From Arenimonas sp049195245 (GTDB lineage Bacteria; Pseudomonadota; Gammaproteobacteria; Xanthomonadales; Xanthomonadaceae), in assembly GCF_049195245.1 (NCBI RefSeq), contig NZ_JBMIRR010000023.1, positions 1-64,000 on the forward strand: a DNA stretch of 64,000 nt, read 5' to 3'. The notes under the pieces were generated by a model. That model ran no database searches, had not been told where the DNA came from, and saw nothing but the letters and a program-made list of their open reading frames with translations. Below, one piece after another: positions 16,275-24,662 of the stretch. Position 1 is the first letter of the stretch. Every line of letters begins with the position of its first letter. Both the position numbers and the translations under genes were made by a program.

Positions 16275-17498
16275 ATGCCTTCTCCTGCACCTGCACCGCT
16301 GGTCCTGATCCGCAACGCCGAGGTCCATGCACCCGAAGCCCTGGGGCAGCGACAGCTGCTGCTCGGCGGCGGCCGCATCCTGTGGATCGGCGGCCCGACC
16401 GAGCCGGCCCCGACCGGACTGCCGCTGGAGGTCGTGGACCTGGGCGGCAAGCGCCTGATCCCGGGCCTGATCGACGGCCACGTGCACATCACCGGCGGCG
16501 GCGGCGAGGGCGGCTTCGCCTCGCGCGTGCCGGCGCTGCCGCTGTCGCGCTACACCCTGGGCGGCGTCACCACCGTGATCGGGCTGCTGGGCACCGACGA
16601 CGTCGCGCGATCCACCCGCGAACTGGTGGCCGGCGTGATGTCGCTGCGCGAGCAGGGCCTGAGCGTCTGGGCCCACTGCGGGGGCTACCACCTGCCACCG
16701 GCCACGATCACCGGCAGCGTGGCCAGCGACCTGGCCTTCATCGATTGCCTGATCGGCGTGGGCGAAGTGGCCCTCAGCGACCACCGCTCCAGCCAGCCCA
16801 CGCTGGACGAACTGCTGCGCCTGGCCTCGCAGGCGCACGTGGCCGGGCTGATGACCGGCAAGGCCGGCATCGTGCACCTGCACCTGGGCGACGGCGCGCG
16901 CGGGCTGGACCTGGTGCGTCGCGCGCTGGAGCTGTCCGAGCTGCCGGCGCGCGTGTTCAATCCCACCCACGTCAACCGGCGCAAGGCGCTGTTCGAGGAA
17001 GCGCTGGCGCTGGCGCGCGCGGGCTGCAGCATCGACATCACCGCCTTCCCGGTGGCCGAGGGCGAGGATGCCTGGGACGCGGCCACCGCGCTGCAACGCT
17101 ACCTTGAAAGCGGTGCGCCCGCGGACAAGGTCACCATCAGCTCCGATGCCGGCGGCTGCCTGGCCTGCTTCGACCATGCCGGCCAGCTGTGCGGCATGGA
17201 CGTGGGCGCGCCGGCCGCGCTCAGCGCGACCCTGGCTCAGCTGCTGGCGCGCGGCCTGACGCTGGAAGCCGTGCTGCCCGCATTCACCACCAACCCGGCA
17301 GCGCTGCTGCGCCTGCCGCGCAAGGGCCGCATCGAAGTTGGCGCCGACGCCGACCTGGTGGTGCTGGACGCGCAGGCGCGAATCCATGACGTGATGGCGC
17401 TTGGCACATGGCACGTGCGCGACGGCCGGGCGGTGCGCCGCGGCCTCTTCGAAACCGCCACTGCCGGCGGCGATCCCACTTTCGACCAAGGACGGTAA
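16275..17498 (+). CDS. iadA: Isoaspartyl dipeptidase (beta-aspartyl peptidase, amidohydrolase superfamily)
   Basis: The protein has 407 aa. It probably cleaves beta-Asp-Arg dipeptides released from cyanophycin, since cyanophycinase and cyanophycin synthetase follow directly. Metal ligands visible are His69-x-His71 (DGHVH), His203 in LHLGDG, His232 in NPTHVNR and an Asp in TISSDAGG. In E. coli IadA a carbamylated lysine bridges the metals in the context GVKCAISDH. The matching position here is Glu164 (GVGEVALSDH), so the bridging ligand appears changed. The start at 16275 was taken because the beta-domain begins there. Confidence 0.88.
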   Translation: MPSPAPAPLVLIRNAEVHAPEALGQRQLLLGGGRILWIGGPTEPAPTGLPLEVVDLGGKRLIPGLIDGHVHITGGGGEGGFASRVPALPLSRYTLGGVTTVIGLLGTDDVARSTRELVAGVMSLREQGLSVWAHCGGYHLPPATITGSVASDLAFIDCLIGVGEVALSDHRSSQPTLDELLRLASQAHVAGLMTGKAGIVHLHLGDGARGLDLVRRALELSELPARVFNPTHVNRRKALFEEALALARAGCSIDITAFPVAEGEDAWDAATALQRYLESGAPADKVTISSDAGGCLACFDHAGQLCGMDVGAPAALSATLAQLLARGLTLEAVLPAFTTNPAALLRLPRKGRIEVGADADLVVLDAQARIHDVMALGTWHVRDGRAVRRGLFETATAGGDPTFDQGR

Positions 17499-17502
17499 AG
17501 TA

Positions 17503-18342
17503 ATGCCCAGCAAGATTCCCGACGGCGGCCAGCGCGGCTGGATCATCCCGATCGGAGGCGCCGAGGAAAAGGAGAACAGCCCCGACATCCTGCGCCGCTT
17601 CGTCAAGCTCTGCGGTGGCCTGGACGCCGACATCGTCATCATCCCCACCGCCAGCAAGCTGCGCGATACCGGGCCGCGTTACGAGACGCTGTTCCGCGAG
17701 CTGGGCGCCGGCCGCGCCGAGTCCATGGATTTCGACACCCGCCGCGACGCCGACGAACCCGGCCGGCTGGCGCGGCTGGAGCAGGCCACCGGCATCTTCT
17801 TCACCGGCGGCAACCAGCTTCGGCTGACCACGCTGCTGGGCGGCACCGGCGTGGCCCGCGTCATCCGCAGCCAGAACGCGCGCGGCGTACACGTGGCCGG
17901 CACCAGCGCCGGCGCCGCGGTGCTCAGCGAACACATGATCGCCTTCGGCGAAGAGGGCGGCTCGCCGCGCGCCGGCAGCGTGCGCCTGGCGCCGGGCCTG
18001 GGCCTGACCAACCGCTTCATCATCGACCAGCATTTCCGCCAGCGCGACCGTTTCGGGCGCCTCACCACCGCGCTGGCCTTCAATCCGTTCGCCATCGGCA
18101 TCGGCCTGGACGAGGACACCGCGGCCTTCATCGGCCCGGACAACGAGCTGGAAGTGGTCGGCAGCGGCGGCGTCACCGTCGTGGATGCGCACGGCCTGCA
18201 GTTCTCGTCCATGGACCAGGCCGAGGAAGGCGACCCGGTCTGCGTGCTCGGCCTGGCCGTGCACGTGCTGATCGCCGGTGCCACGTTCAACCTGCACACC
18301 CGCCGCCCGTCGGCGGGACACCTGTCGCCCCGCAAGGAATAG
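17503..18342 (+). CDS. cphB: Cyanophycinase
   Basis: The protein has 279 aa and is a serine peptidase of family S51 that hydrolyses the storage polymer cyanophycin to beta-Asp-Arg. The nucleophile elbow GTSAGA contains Ser135, close to the known Ser132 of Synechocystis CphB. FFTGGNQLRL and IGIGLDEDTAAF are further family motifs. There is no signal peptide, so it is the intracellular type that mobilises the cell's own reserve. It lies 4 bp after iadA and 9 bp before cphA, so the three are surely one operon. Confidence 0.93.
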   Translation: MPSKIPDGGQRGWIIPIGGAEEKENSPDILRRFVKLCGGLDADIVIIPTASKLRDTGPRYETLFRELGAGRAESMDFDTRRDADEPGRLARLEQATGIFFTGGNQLRLTTLLGGTGVARVIRSQNARGVHVAGTSAGAAVLSEHMIAFGEEGGSPRAGSVRLAPGLGLTNRFIIDQHFRQRDRFGRLTTALAFNPFAIGIGLDEDTAAFIGPDNELEVVGSGGVTVVDAHGLQFSSMDQAEEGDPVCVLGLAVHVLIAGATFNLHTRRPSAGHLSPRKE

Positions 18343-18351
18343 GAGCCACGC

Positions 18352-21141
18352 ATGCGCATCCTCGACCGATCGATCTTCGTTGGCCCGTCGCTGTATGCGC
18401 ATTTCCCGGTGATCCGGCTGGAGCTGGATCTCGGGCAGCTGGAGGCCTGGCCGACCTCGCGCCTGGGTCCCGCCTTCGTGGACGGGCTGGTGGAGGCGCT
18501 GCCGGGCCTGGCCGGCCACGGTTGTTCCTATCGCGAGCCGGGCGGCTTCATCCGCCGCATGAAGGAAGACGAAGGCACGTGGCTGGGCCACGTGCTCGAG
18601 CACGTCGCGATCGAGCTGCAGAACGTCGCCGGCGAGGACGTCACCTTCGGCAAGACCCGCAGCACCGACCGCCCCGGCGTCTATTCGGTGGTGTACGAAT
18701 ACACGCAGAAGGAAGAGGGCGTGGCCGCGGGCGAGCTGGCCATGACCCTGCTGTGCTCGCTGCTGCCGGCCGAGCTGCAGCCCACCGGCAGCGTGCCCGC
18801 CGACTGGAACTGGCAGGTCGCGCGCGACGAGTTCATCCGCTACGCGCAGCGGCGCGCGCTGGGCCCGTCCACCGCCTCGCTGGTGAAGGCGGCCGAAGAC
18901 CGCGGCATTCCCTGGTTGCGGCTCAACGACCAGTCGCTGGTGCAGCTGGGCCACGGCAAGTACCAGCAGCGCATCCAGGCCACCGTCACCGGCCGCACGC
19001 CGCACATCGCGGTGGAGCTGGCCAGCGACAAGGAAGAAACCAACCGCATCCTGGGTTCGCTGGGCCTGCCGGTGCCGCGCCAGGAGCTGGTGCAGAACGA
19101 AGGTGCCGCCCTGCGCGCCGCACGCCGGCTGGGCTACCCGGTGGTCACCAAGCCCTACAACGGCAACCACGGCCGCGGCATCTCCATCTGCCTGCGCACC
19201 GACGAGGAGGTATCGGCCGGCTTCGAGGCGGCCAAGGCCATCTCGCGTTCGGTCATCGTGGAGACCTACCTGGAAGGCGACGACCACCGCCTGCTGGTCG
19301 TCAATGGTGAACTGGTCGCGGCCACGCGCCGCACGCCCGGCCACGTGGTCGGCGATGGCCACAAGACCATTGCCGAGCTGGTCGAGATCGTGAACCAGGA
19401 CGCGCGCCGCGGTGTCGGCCACGAGAAGGTGCTGACCCGCATCGAGCTGGACGCCCAGGCGCAGATGATGATGGAGCGCGTGGGCATGACCGCCGAATCG
19501 GTGCCGGCGGCCGGCCAGGTGGTCTACCTGCGCTCCACCGCCAACCTGTCCACCGGCGGCACCGCCACCGACGTCACCGACATCATCCATCCCGACAACC
19601 GCGACATGGCGGTGCGCGCCATCCGCGCCATCGGCCTGGACGTGGGCGGCGTGGACTTCCTCACCACCAACATCGCCGAGAGTTACCGACGCATCGGCGG
19701 CGGCATCTGCGAGGTCAACGCGGCGCCCGGCTTCCGCATGCACGTGGCGCCAAGCGAAGGCACGCCGCGCGACGCCGCCGGCCCGGTGATCGACATGCTG
19801 TTCCCGCCGGGCGCGCCGTCGGCCGTGCCGATCGCGGCCATCACCGGCACCAACGGCAAGACCACCACCGCGCGCATGCTGGCCCACATCACCAAGATGG
19901 CCGGCTACACGCCGGGCCTGACCACCACCGACGGCGTCTACATCGACGGCCAGCGCACGGTGGAGGGCGACATGACCGGCCCGGTGTCGGCGCGCATGGT
20001 GCTGGCCGATCCGCAGATCGACATCGCCGTGCTGGAAACCGCGCGCGGCGGCCTGCTGCGCGCCGGCATGGGCGTGCGCCACGTCAACGTCGGCGCCGTG
20101 CTGAACGTGCAGTCCGACCACCTGGGCCTGAAGGGCATCAACACGCTGGAGCAGCTGGCCGAAGTCAAGCGCATCGTGGCCGAGGTGGCCACCGACTGCG
20201 CGGTGCTCAATGCCGACGACCCGCAGGTGCTGCGCATGTCCGGCTACACCGAGGCCAAGGTGATCTGCTACGTCACCATGAACCCGCAGCACGGCCTGGT
20301 GCGCGAACACATCCGCGCCGGTGGCCGCGCCTGCGCACTGGAGGCCGGCGTCAACGGCCAGATGATCACGCTGTACGACAAGGGCAGCCACATCCCGCTG
20401 CTGTGGACCCACCTGATCCCGGCCACCATGGAGGGCCGCGCGCTGCACAACGTGCAGAACGCGATGGTGGCGGCGTCCATGGCGTTCTCGCTGGGCATCA
20501 AGCTCGACGCGATCCGGCAGGGACTGCGCACCTTCGACACCACGTTCTACCAGGCGCCGGGCCGCATGAACGTGTTCAACGAACATCCGTTCAAGGTGCT
20601 GTTCGACTACGGCCACAACGCGCACGCGGTGGGCGTGATGGCCGACCTGGCCCAGCGCCTGGACGTGACCGGCCGGCGCATCGTGGTGCTGGCGGGTCCG
20701 GGCGACCGCCGCGACGAAGACCTGGTGGCCATCGCCGACGCGGTGGCGGGTCGCTTCGATCACTACATCTGCCGGCGCGACGACGGCCTGCGCGGGCGCG
20801 ACGGCGACGAGGTGCCGCGCATCCAGGCCAAGGCCCTGCAGGCCAGGGGCGTGCCGGCCTCGGCCATCTCGATCATCCCCGACGAGCAGCTGGCGATCGA
20901 CGCCGCCCTGCGCATGGGCGAGCCCGGCGACCTGCTGCTGATCTTCGCCGATGCGCTGGTGCGCTCGTGGAAGCAGGTGACCAAGTTCAAGCCCGAAGGC
21001 TCCGCGCCGGCGGTGGAGGCGGTGCCGAAGGCCGCGCCCGCGGTGGCCGCGGCCGTTCCCGACGAACCGGCCTTCAGTGATTTCGAGGGCGTGGTGCGCG
21101 ACGAGCGCGGCGTGCACCTGCAGCGCGAGGACGCCGACTGA
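18352..21141 (+). CDS. cphA: Cyanophycin synthetase
   Basis: The protein has 929 aa. It builds multi-L-arginyl-poly-L-aspartate by adding Asp to the backbone and Arg to the side chain, using ATP. The N-terminal domain (about 1-160) contains GTWLGHVLEHVAIELQ. An ATP-grasp domain (about 180-480) has YPVVTKPYNGNHGRGI and VNAAPGFRMH. The C-terminal Mur ligase-like domain (about 490-870) has the P-loop GTNGKTTT near residue 497, then ETARGGLLRAG and a DYGHNAHAV motif. A clear ribosome site (AGGAG) precedes the ATG. The roughly 45-residue Ala/Pro/Val tail is longer than in cyanobacterial enzymes. Confidence 0.95.
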   Translation: MRILDRSIFVGPSLYAHFPVIRLELDLGQLEAWPTSRLGPAFVDGLVEALPGLAGHGCSYREPGGFIRRMKEDEGTWLGHVLEHVAIELQNVAGEDVTFGKTRSTDRPGVYSVVYEYTQKEEGVAAGELAMTLLCSLLPAELQPTGSVPADWNWQVARDEFIRYAQRRALGPSTASLVKAAEDRGIPWLRLNDQSLVQLGHGKYQQRIQATVTGRTPHIAVELASDKEETNRILGSLGLPVPRQELVQNEGAALRAARRLGYPVVTKPYNGNHGRGISICLRTDEEVSAGFEAAKAISRSVIVETYLEGDDHRLLVVNGELVAATRRTPGHVVGDGHKTIAELVEIVNQDARRGVGHEKVLTRIELDAQAQMMMERVGMTAESVPAAGQVVYLRSTANLSTGGTATDVTDIIHPDNRDMAVRAIRAIGLDVGGVDFLTTNIAESYRRIGGGICEVNAAPGFRMHVAPSEGTPRDAAGPVIDMLFPPGAPSAVPIAAITGTNGKTTTARMLAHITKMAGYTPGLTTTDGVYIDGQRTVEGDMTGPVSARMVLADPQIDIAVLETARGGLLRAGMGVRHVNVGAVLNVQSDHLGLKGINTLEQLAEVKRIVAEVATDCAVLNADDPQVLRMSGYTEAKVICYVTMNPQHGLVREHIRAGGRACALEAGVNGQMITLYDKGSHIPLLWTHLIPATMEGRALHNVQNAMVAASMAFSLGIKLDAIRQGLRTFDTTFYQAPGRMNVFNEHPFKVLFDYGHNAHAVGVMADLAQRLDVTGRRIVVLAGPGDRRDEDLVAIADAVAGRFDHYICRRDDGLRGRDGDEVPRIQAKALQARGVPASAISIIPDEQLAIDAALRMGEPGDLLLIFADALVRSWKQVTKFKPEGSAPAVEAVPKAAPAVAAAVPDEPAFSDFEGVVRDERGVHLQREDAD

Positions 21142-22889
21142 GCATCGAGGCGCCGCTGCCGTTCGAGGATTCGCGCCGGCTCACCGGACCCAACCTGTAC
21201 TTCGCCGAACCCGGCGCGGTGCTGGAGACCATCGGTGCCGGGGCGGACGATGCGCGCGCCTTCGAGGCGTGGCGCGAGCGCGTGCGCGCCATGTGCGCGC
21301 AGCTGGGCTGGCTGCCGGGCACGATGGTGGTGCGTCCGCATCCCGGTGGCGCGGCGCTGGCCTTCACCGCGCCGGTGGACCAGCTGTACACCGCCACCGA
21401 GGTCAACGAATGGGCCTGGGGTTCGCTGCACGGGGCGCAGGCGCTGCAGGCGCCGGGCCATCCTGCCGCCTGGGACGAGGATTCGGCGGCGCACACGCTG
21501 CGCGCGATGGCGCGCGGCGAAGCGAATGCGCGGCTGCTGGCGCTGGTGGATCGCGCCGAGGCGCGCGCGTTGCCGGTGTTGCCCGACGACGAGGCGCTGA
21601 CCCTGGGCCTGGGCGAGGGCGGCATGACCTGGCCCATGGACGCGCTGCCGCCGGTGGACGCCGTGCCCTGGGAGCGGCTGCATGCGGTGCCGACGGCGCT
21701 GGTCACCGGTTCCAACGGCAAGACCACCACGGTGCGCCTGCTGGCCGCGATGCTGCGCGCGCACGGCTGGCGCAGCGGCCACAGCTGCACCGACGGCGTG
21801 TTCGTGGACGGTGAGCAGTTGGCCAGCGGCGATTTCTCCGGCCCGGGCGGCGCGCGCGCCGTGCTGCGCGACCCGCGCGTGCAGGCGGCGGTACTCGAGA
21901 CCGCGCGCGGCGGCCTGCTGCGCCGCGGGCTGGCGCTGTCGCGGGCGGATGTCGCGGCCGTCACCAATGTCAGCGACGACCATTTCGGCGAGTACGGCAT
22001 CCACGACCTGGATGCGCTGGCCGACGCGAAGCTTACGGTGGGCCGCGCGCTGGGCCCCGACGGTGTGCTGGTGCTCAATGCCGATGATGACCGGCTGTCC
22101 ACGCGGGCTTCGCACCTGCAGTGCCGGTTCGCCTGGTTCGCGCTGGACCAGGCGCATCCGCGGCTGCAGGCGCATCGCGCCGCCGGCGGTGCCACCTGCG
22201 GCGTCGCGGACGGCGTGCTGCGGCTCGACGTCGCCGGCGCATCCTTCGATCTCGCCGAGGTGGCCACGATGCCGCTCACCGCCGGCGGCGCGGCCGACTA
22301 CAACATCGGCAATGCGGCCGCGGCCGCGCTGGTGGCGCAGGCGATGGGCGTGCCCGCGGCGACCATCGCGCAGGTGCTGTCCCGCTTCGGCAGCGACCCG
22401 GGCGACAACCCCGGCCGCCTGCAGCGCTGGGAATTCGGGGGCCTGCGCATCCTGCTCGACTACGCGCACAACCCCGCCGGTCTGAAAGGCCTGCTGAAGG
22501 TGGCGCGGGCGCGCTGGCCGGGCCGGCTGGGCCTGGTGCTGGGCCAGGCCGGCAACCGCGGCAACGACGACATCCGCGCGCTGGCCGGCGTCGCCGCGCA
22601 GGCGAAGCCGTCGATGGTCGTGCTCAAGGACATCGACGGTTTCATCCGCGGCCGCGAGCGGGGCGAAGTGGCCGCGCTGATCGGCGACGAGCTGCGCCGC
22701 CTGGGCCTGCACGACGACCAGCTTCGCACCGTCCTGCCCGAACTGGGCGCCGCCCGCGAACTGCTGGCCTGGGCGCAGCCCGGCGACGTGCTGGTGCTGC
22801 CGATCCACGCGCTGGAGGCCAAGGCCGAGGTCACCGCCCTGCTAGACCATCTGGCCGCCACCGGCTGGCAGCCCGGCGACCCCCTCTGA
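21138..22889 (+). CDS. Companion Mur ligase-like protein of the cyanophycin operon (CphA'-like)
   Basis: From the start proposed here the protein has about 583 aa. It carries a Mur ligase-type module with P-loop GSNGKTTT (about residues 192-199), ETARGGLLRRG, NVSDDHFGEYG and the C-terminal LDYAHNPAG. These motifs match the synthetase next door. The ATP-grasp domain of CphA is missing and replaced by a roughly 190-residue N-terminal region. Conserved-looking sequence (PFEDSRRLTGPNLYF) begins upstream of the first GTG at 21219. The only candidate start there is CTG at 21138, which overlaps the cphA stop as CTGA. Family members beside cphA have been called CphA' in some beta-proteobacteria (from memory); their reaction is unclear to me. 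Confidence 0.8.
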   Translation: MSIEAPLPFEDSRRLTGPNLYFAEPGAVLETIGAGADDARAFEAWRERVRAMCAQLGWLPGTMVVRPHPGGAALAFTAPVDQLYTATEVNEWAWGSLHGAQALQAPGHPAAWDEDSAAHTLRAMARGEANARLLALVDRAEARALPVLPDDEALTLGLGEGGMTWPMDALPPVDAVPWERLHAVPTALVTGSNGKTTTVRLLAAMLRAHGWRSGHSCTDGVFVDGEQLASGDFSGPGGARAVLRDPRVQAAVLETARGGLLRRGLALSRADVAAVTNVSDDHFGEYGIHDLDALADAKLTVGRALGPDGVLVLNADDDRLSTRASHLQCRFAWFALDQAHPRLQAHRAAGGATCGVADGVLRLDVAGASFDLAEVATMPLTAGGAADYNIGNAAAAALVAQAMGVPAATIAQVLSRFGSDPGDNPGRLQRWEFGGLRILLDYAHNPAGLKGLLKVARARWPGRLGLVLGQAGNRGNDDIRALAGVAAQAKPSMVVLKDIDGFIRGRERGEVAALIGDELRRLGLHDDQLRTVLPELGAARELLAWAQPGDVLVLPIHALEAKAEVTALLDHLAATGWQPGDPL

Positions 22890-22899
22890 GAGAAAGCTT

Positions 22900-23004
22900 A
22901 GAGAGAGGAGGAGAAAACATACCAGGTATGTTTTTTCGGGAGCGGTGGGCGAAGACCGGAGGCCGCATAAAAACATACCTGGTATGTTTTCTCCTCCTCT
23001 CTCT
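22900..23004. repeat. Palindrome pair, locus 1 (AAAACATACC/GGTATGTTTT family)
   Basis: Two perfect 21-bp palindromes lie at 22914-22934 (central A) and 22970-22990 (central T), centres 56 bp apart. The flanks AGAGAGAGGAGGAG (22900-22913) and CTCCTCCTCTCTCT (22991-23004) are also reverse complements, so the entire 105 bp is one nested inverted repeat. The locus fills the gap between two convergent stops (22889 and 23013). Confidence 0.93.
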
Positions 23005-23012
23005 GCTTCGCG

Positions 23013-24581
23013 TCACTGCGGGTGGCGGAAGGAGAGGAAGCGGGACGGATGCCGGTCCAGCGCATTGGCCTCGAAGCCGATCACCTCGGGACGCACGAGG
23101 TGCTTGGAGGTGTAGTAGTACAGCGGCAGGATCGCGTGGTCGGCCAGCAGGCGCGCCTCGGCCTGCGCCAGCAGGCGTGAACGCTGGTCCAGCGTCGGCG
23201 CCTGGTCGGCCTGGTCGAGCAGCGTTTCGAAGCCCGCATCGTCGTAGCCGGTCCAGTTCGACGCACTGTCGCCGCGGAAGTTGTCGAGGAAATTGCGCGC
23301 ATCGTCCACGTCGGCGATCCAGCCGCCGCGGAACACCTGGGTGATCACCCGCTGCCGCCGGCTGCCGACGAACACCTTCCACTCTTCGTTGCGCAGCCGC
23401 ACCTTCGCACCCAGCACCTCGCGCCACATCGCGGCCACCGCCAGCGACAGGCGACGGTGCGGCGTGGACGTGTTGTAGCGCAGCTCCACCTCCAGCGGCC
23501 GCGCCGCCGAGTAGCCCGCCTGCGCGTAAAGCGCACGCGCCCGCGCCTCGCGCTGGGCCTGCGTCAGGCGCGAGGCCGGCGGCGCCAGCGGGGCATGGTC
23601 GGCCGTGCCCGGCGGCACCAGGCCGAAGGCCGGCAGCTCGCCCAGCCCGGTCACGTGCCGCGTCAGGATGTCGCGGTCCACCGCCAGCGACAGCGCCTCT
23701 CGCAGCGCCGGCGCGTCCTTGAACGGCGGCTGCGTCAGGTTGAAGCCCAGCCAGAAACTGCCCAGGTAGGGGCTGATCCGCAGCTGCGATCCGAACCGCG
23801 CGCGCAGCGAAGCCAGCGGCTGCGGCGGCACGGTTTCAGTGATGTGCAGCCCGCCGGCCTCGAACCGCCGCAGCTCGCTGCTGGCATCCTCGGTGACATG
23901 GAAGCGCACGGTCGCGATCGGCGCCGGCGTGCGAAAGCGCGCATTGCGCTCCAGCGTGATCATCGCCTGTGGCTGCCACGCCTGCAGCCGGTAGGCGCCA
24001 TTGCTGACCAGCTTGCCCGGCCGCGTGTGCTGCGCCCCGTGCTCGCGAACGCCGGGAAGGTAGACCGGATACGCCGTCGGCAGCGTCAGCAATCGCGGCA
24101 GGTCGGCGCTGCGCGTCAGCGTGAACACCACCGTGCGCGCATCCGGCGCGGCCACGCCCAGGCGGTCCTCCGGCAGCTCGCCGCGCTGCACCGCCGCGGC
24201 ATTGCGCAGCGCATCGAAATGCCCCGCGAACGGCGCCGTCGTGACCGGCGCGAACGCACGCCGGAAGCTCGCCACCACCTGCGGCGCATCCAGCACCTCA
24301 CCGTTGGACCAGGCCAGGTCCGCGCGCAGGTGGAAGGTCCAGGTGCGCCCATCGTCCGACACCGTCCAGCGCTCGGCCATGCCGGGAATCAGCCGGCCGC
24401 GGGCGTCTTCCGCCACCAGGCCCTCGTACAGGTCGCGCAGCACGTTGGCGCAGGCCACCTCCGGGCAGCGGTGCGCGTCCAGGGTCGACGGCTCGGGCCC
24501 GTTGCCCCGGTCCAGCCCCTGCGCGCCCCCCAGACCCGGCGCGCAACACAGCAGCAGCATGGGCAGGACGCCAACCTTCAC
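23013..24581 (-). CDS. OppA-like extracellular solute-binding protein (peptide ABC transporter, SBP_bac_5)
   Basis: The protein has 522 aa. From the GTG at 24581 an N-terminal hydrophobic signal (residues 1 to about 21) is followed by the family opening GNGPEPSTLDAHRCPEVACANVLRDLYEGL. PYLGSFWLGFNLTQPPF and AEARLLADHAILPLYYYTSKHLVRPEV near the C-terminus are characteristic of family 5 binding proteins. The role is periplasmic capture of oligopeptides. An ATG at 24560 is an alternative start but would shorten the signal. It is divergent from gshA with 81 bp between starts. It may work with the distant OppB-like permease; that is inference. Confidence 0.85.
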   Translation of the reverse strand: MKVGVLPMLLLCCAPGLGGAQGLDRGNGPEPSTLDAHRCPEVACANVLRDLYEGLVAEDARGRLIPGMAERWTVSDDGRTWTFHLRADLAWSNGEVLDAPQVVASFRRAFAPVTTAPFAGHFDALRNAAAVQRGELPEDRLGVAAPDARTVVFTLTRSADLPRLLTLPTAYPVYLPGVREHGAQHTRPGKLVSNGAYRLQAWQPQAMITLERNARFRTPAPIATVRFHVTEDASSELRRFEAGGLHITETVPPQPLASLRARFGSQLRISPYLGSFWLGFNLTQPPFKDAPALREALSLAVDRDILTRHVTGLGELPAFGLVPPGTADHAPLAPPASRLTQAQREARARALYAQAGYSAARPLEVELRYNTSTPHRRLSLAVAAMWREVLGAKVRLRNEEWKVFVGSRRQRVITQVFRGGWIADVDDARNFLDNFRGDSASNWTGYDDAGFETLLDQADQAPTLDQRSRLLAQAEARLLADHAILPLYYYTSKHLVRPEVIGFEANALDRHPSRFLSFRHPQ

Positions 24582-24662
24582 GGGGCGCGGGATAAGATCG
24601 TCATCCTTGCGATTGTAGGCCAGTGCCCGCACATCGCTGATACCCCTTCGAAGGCGCACCCC

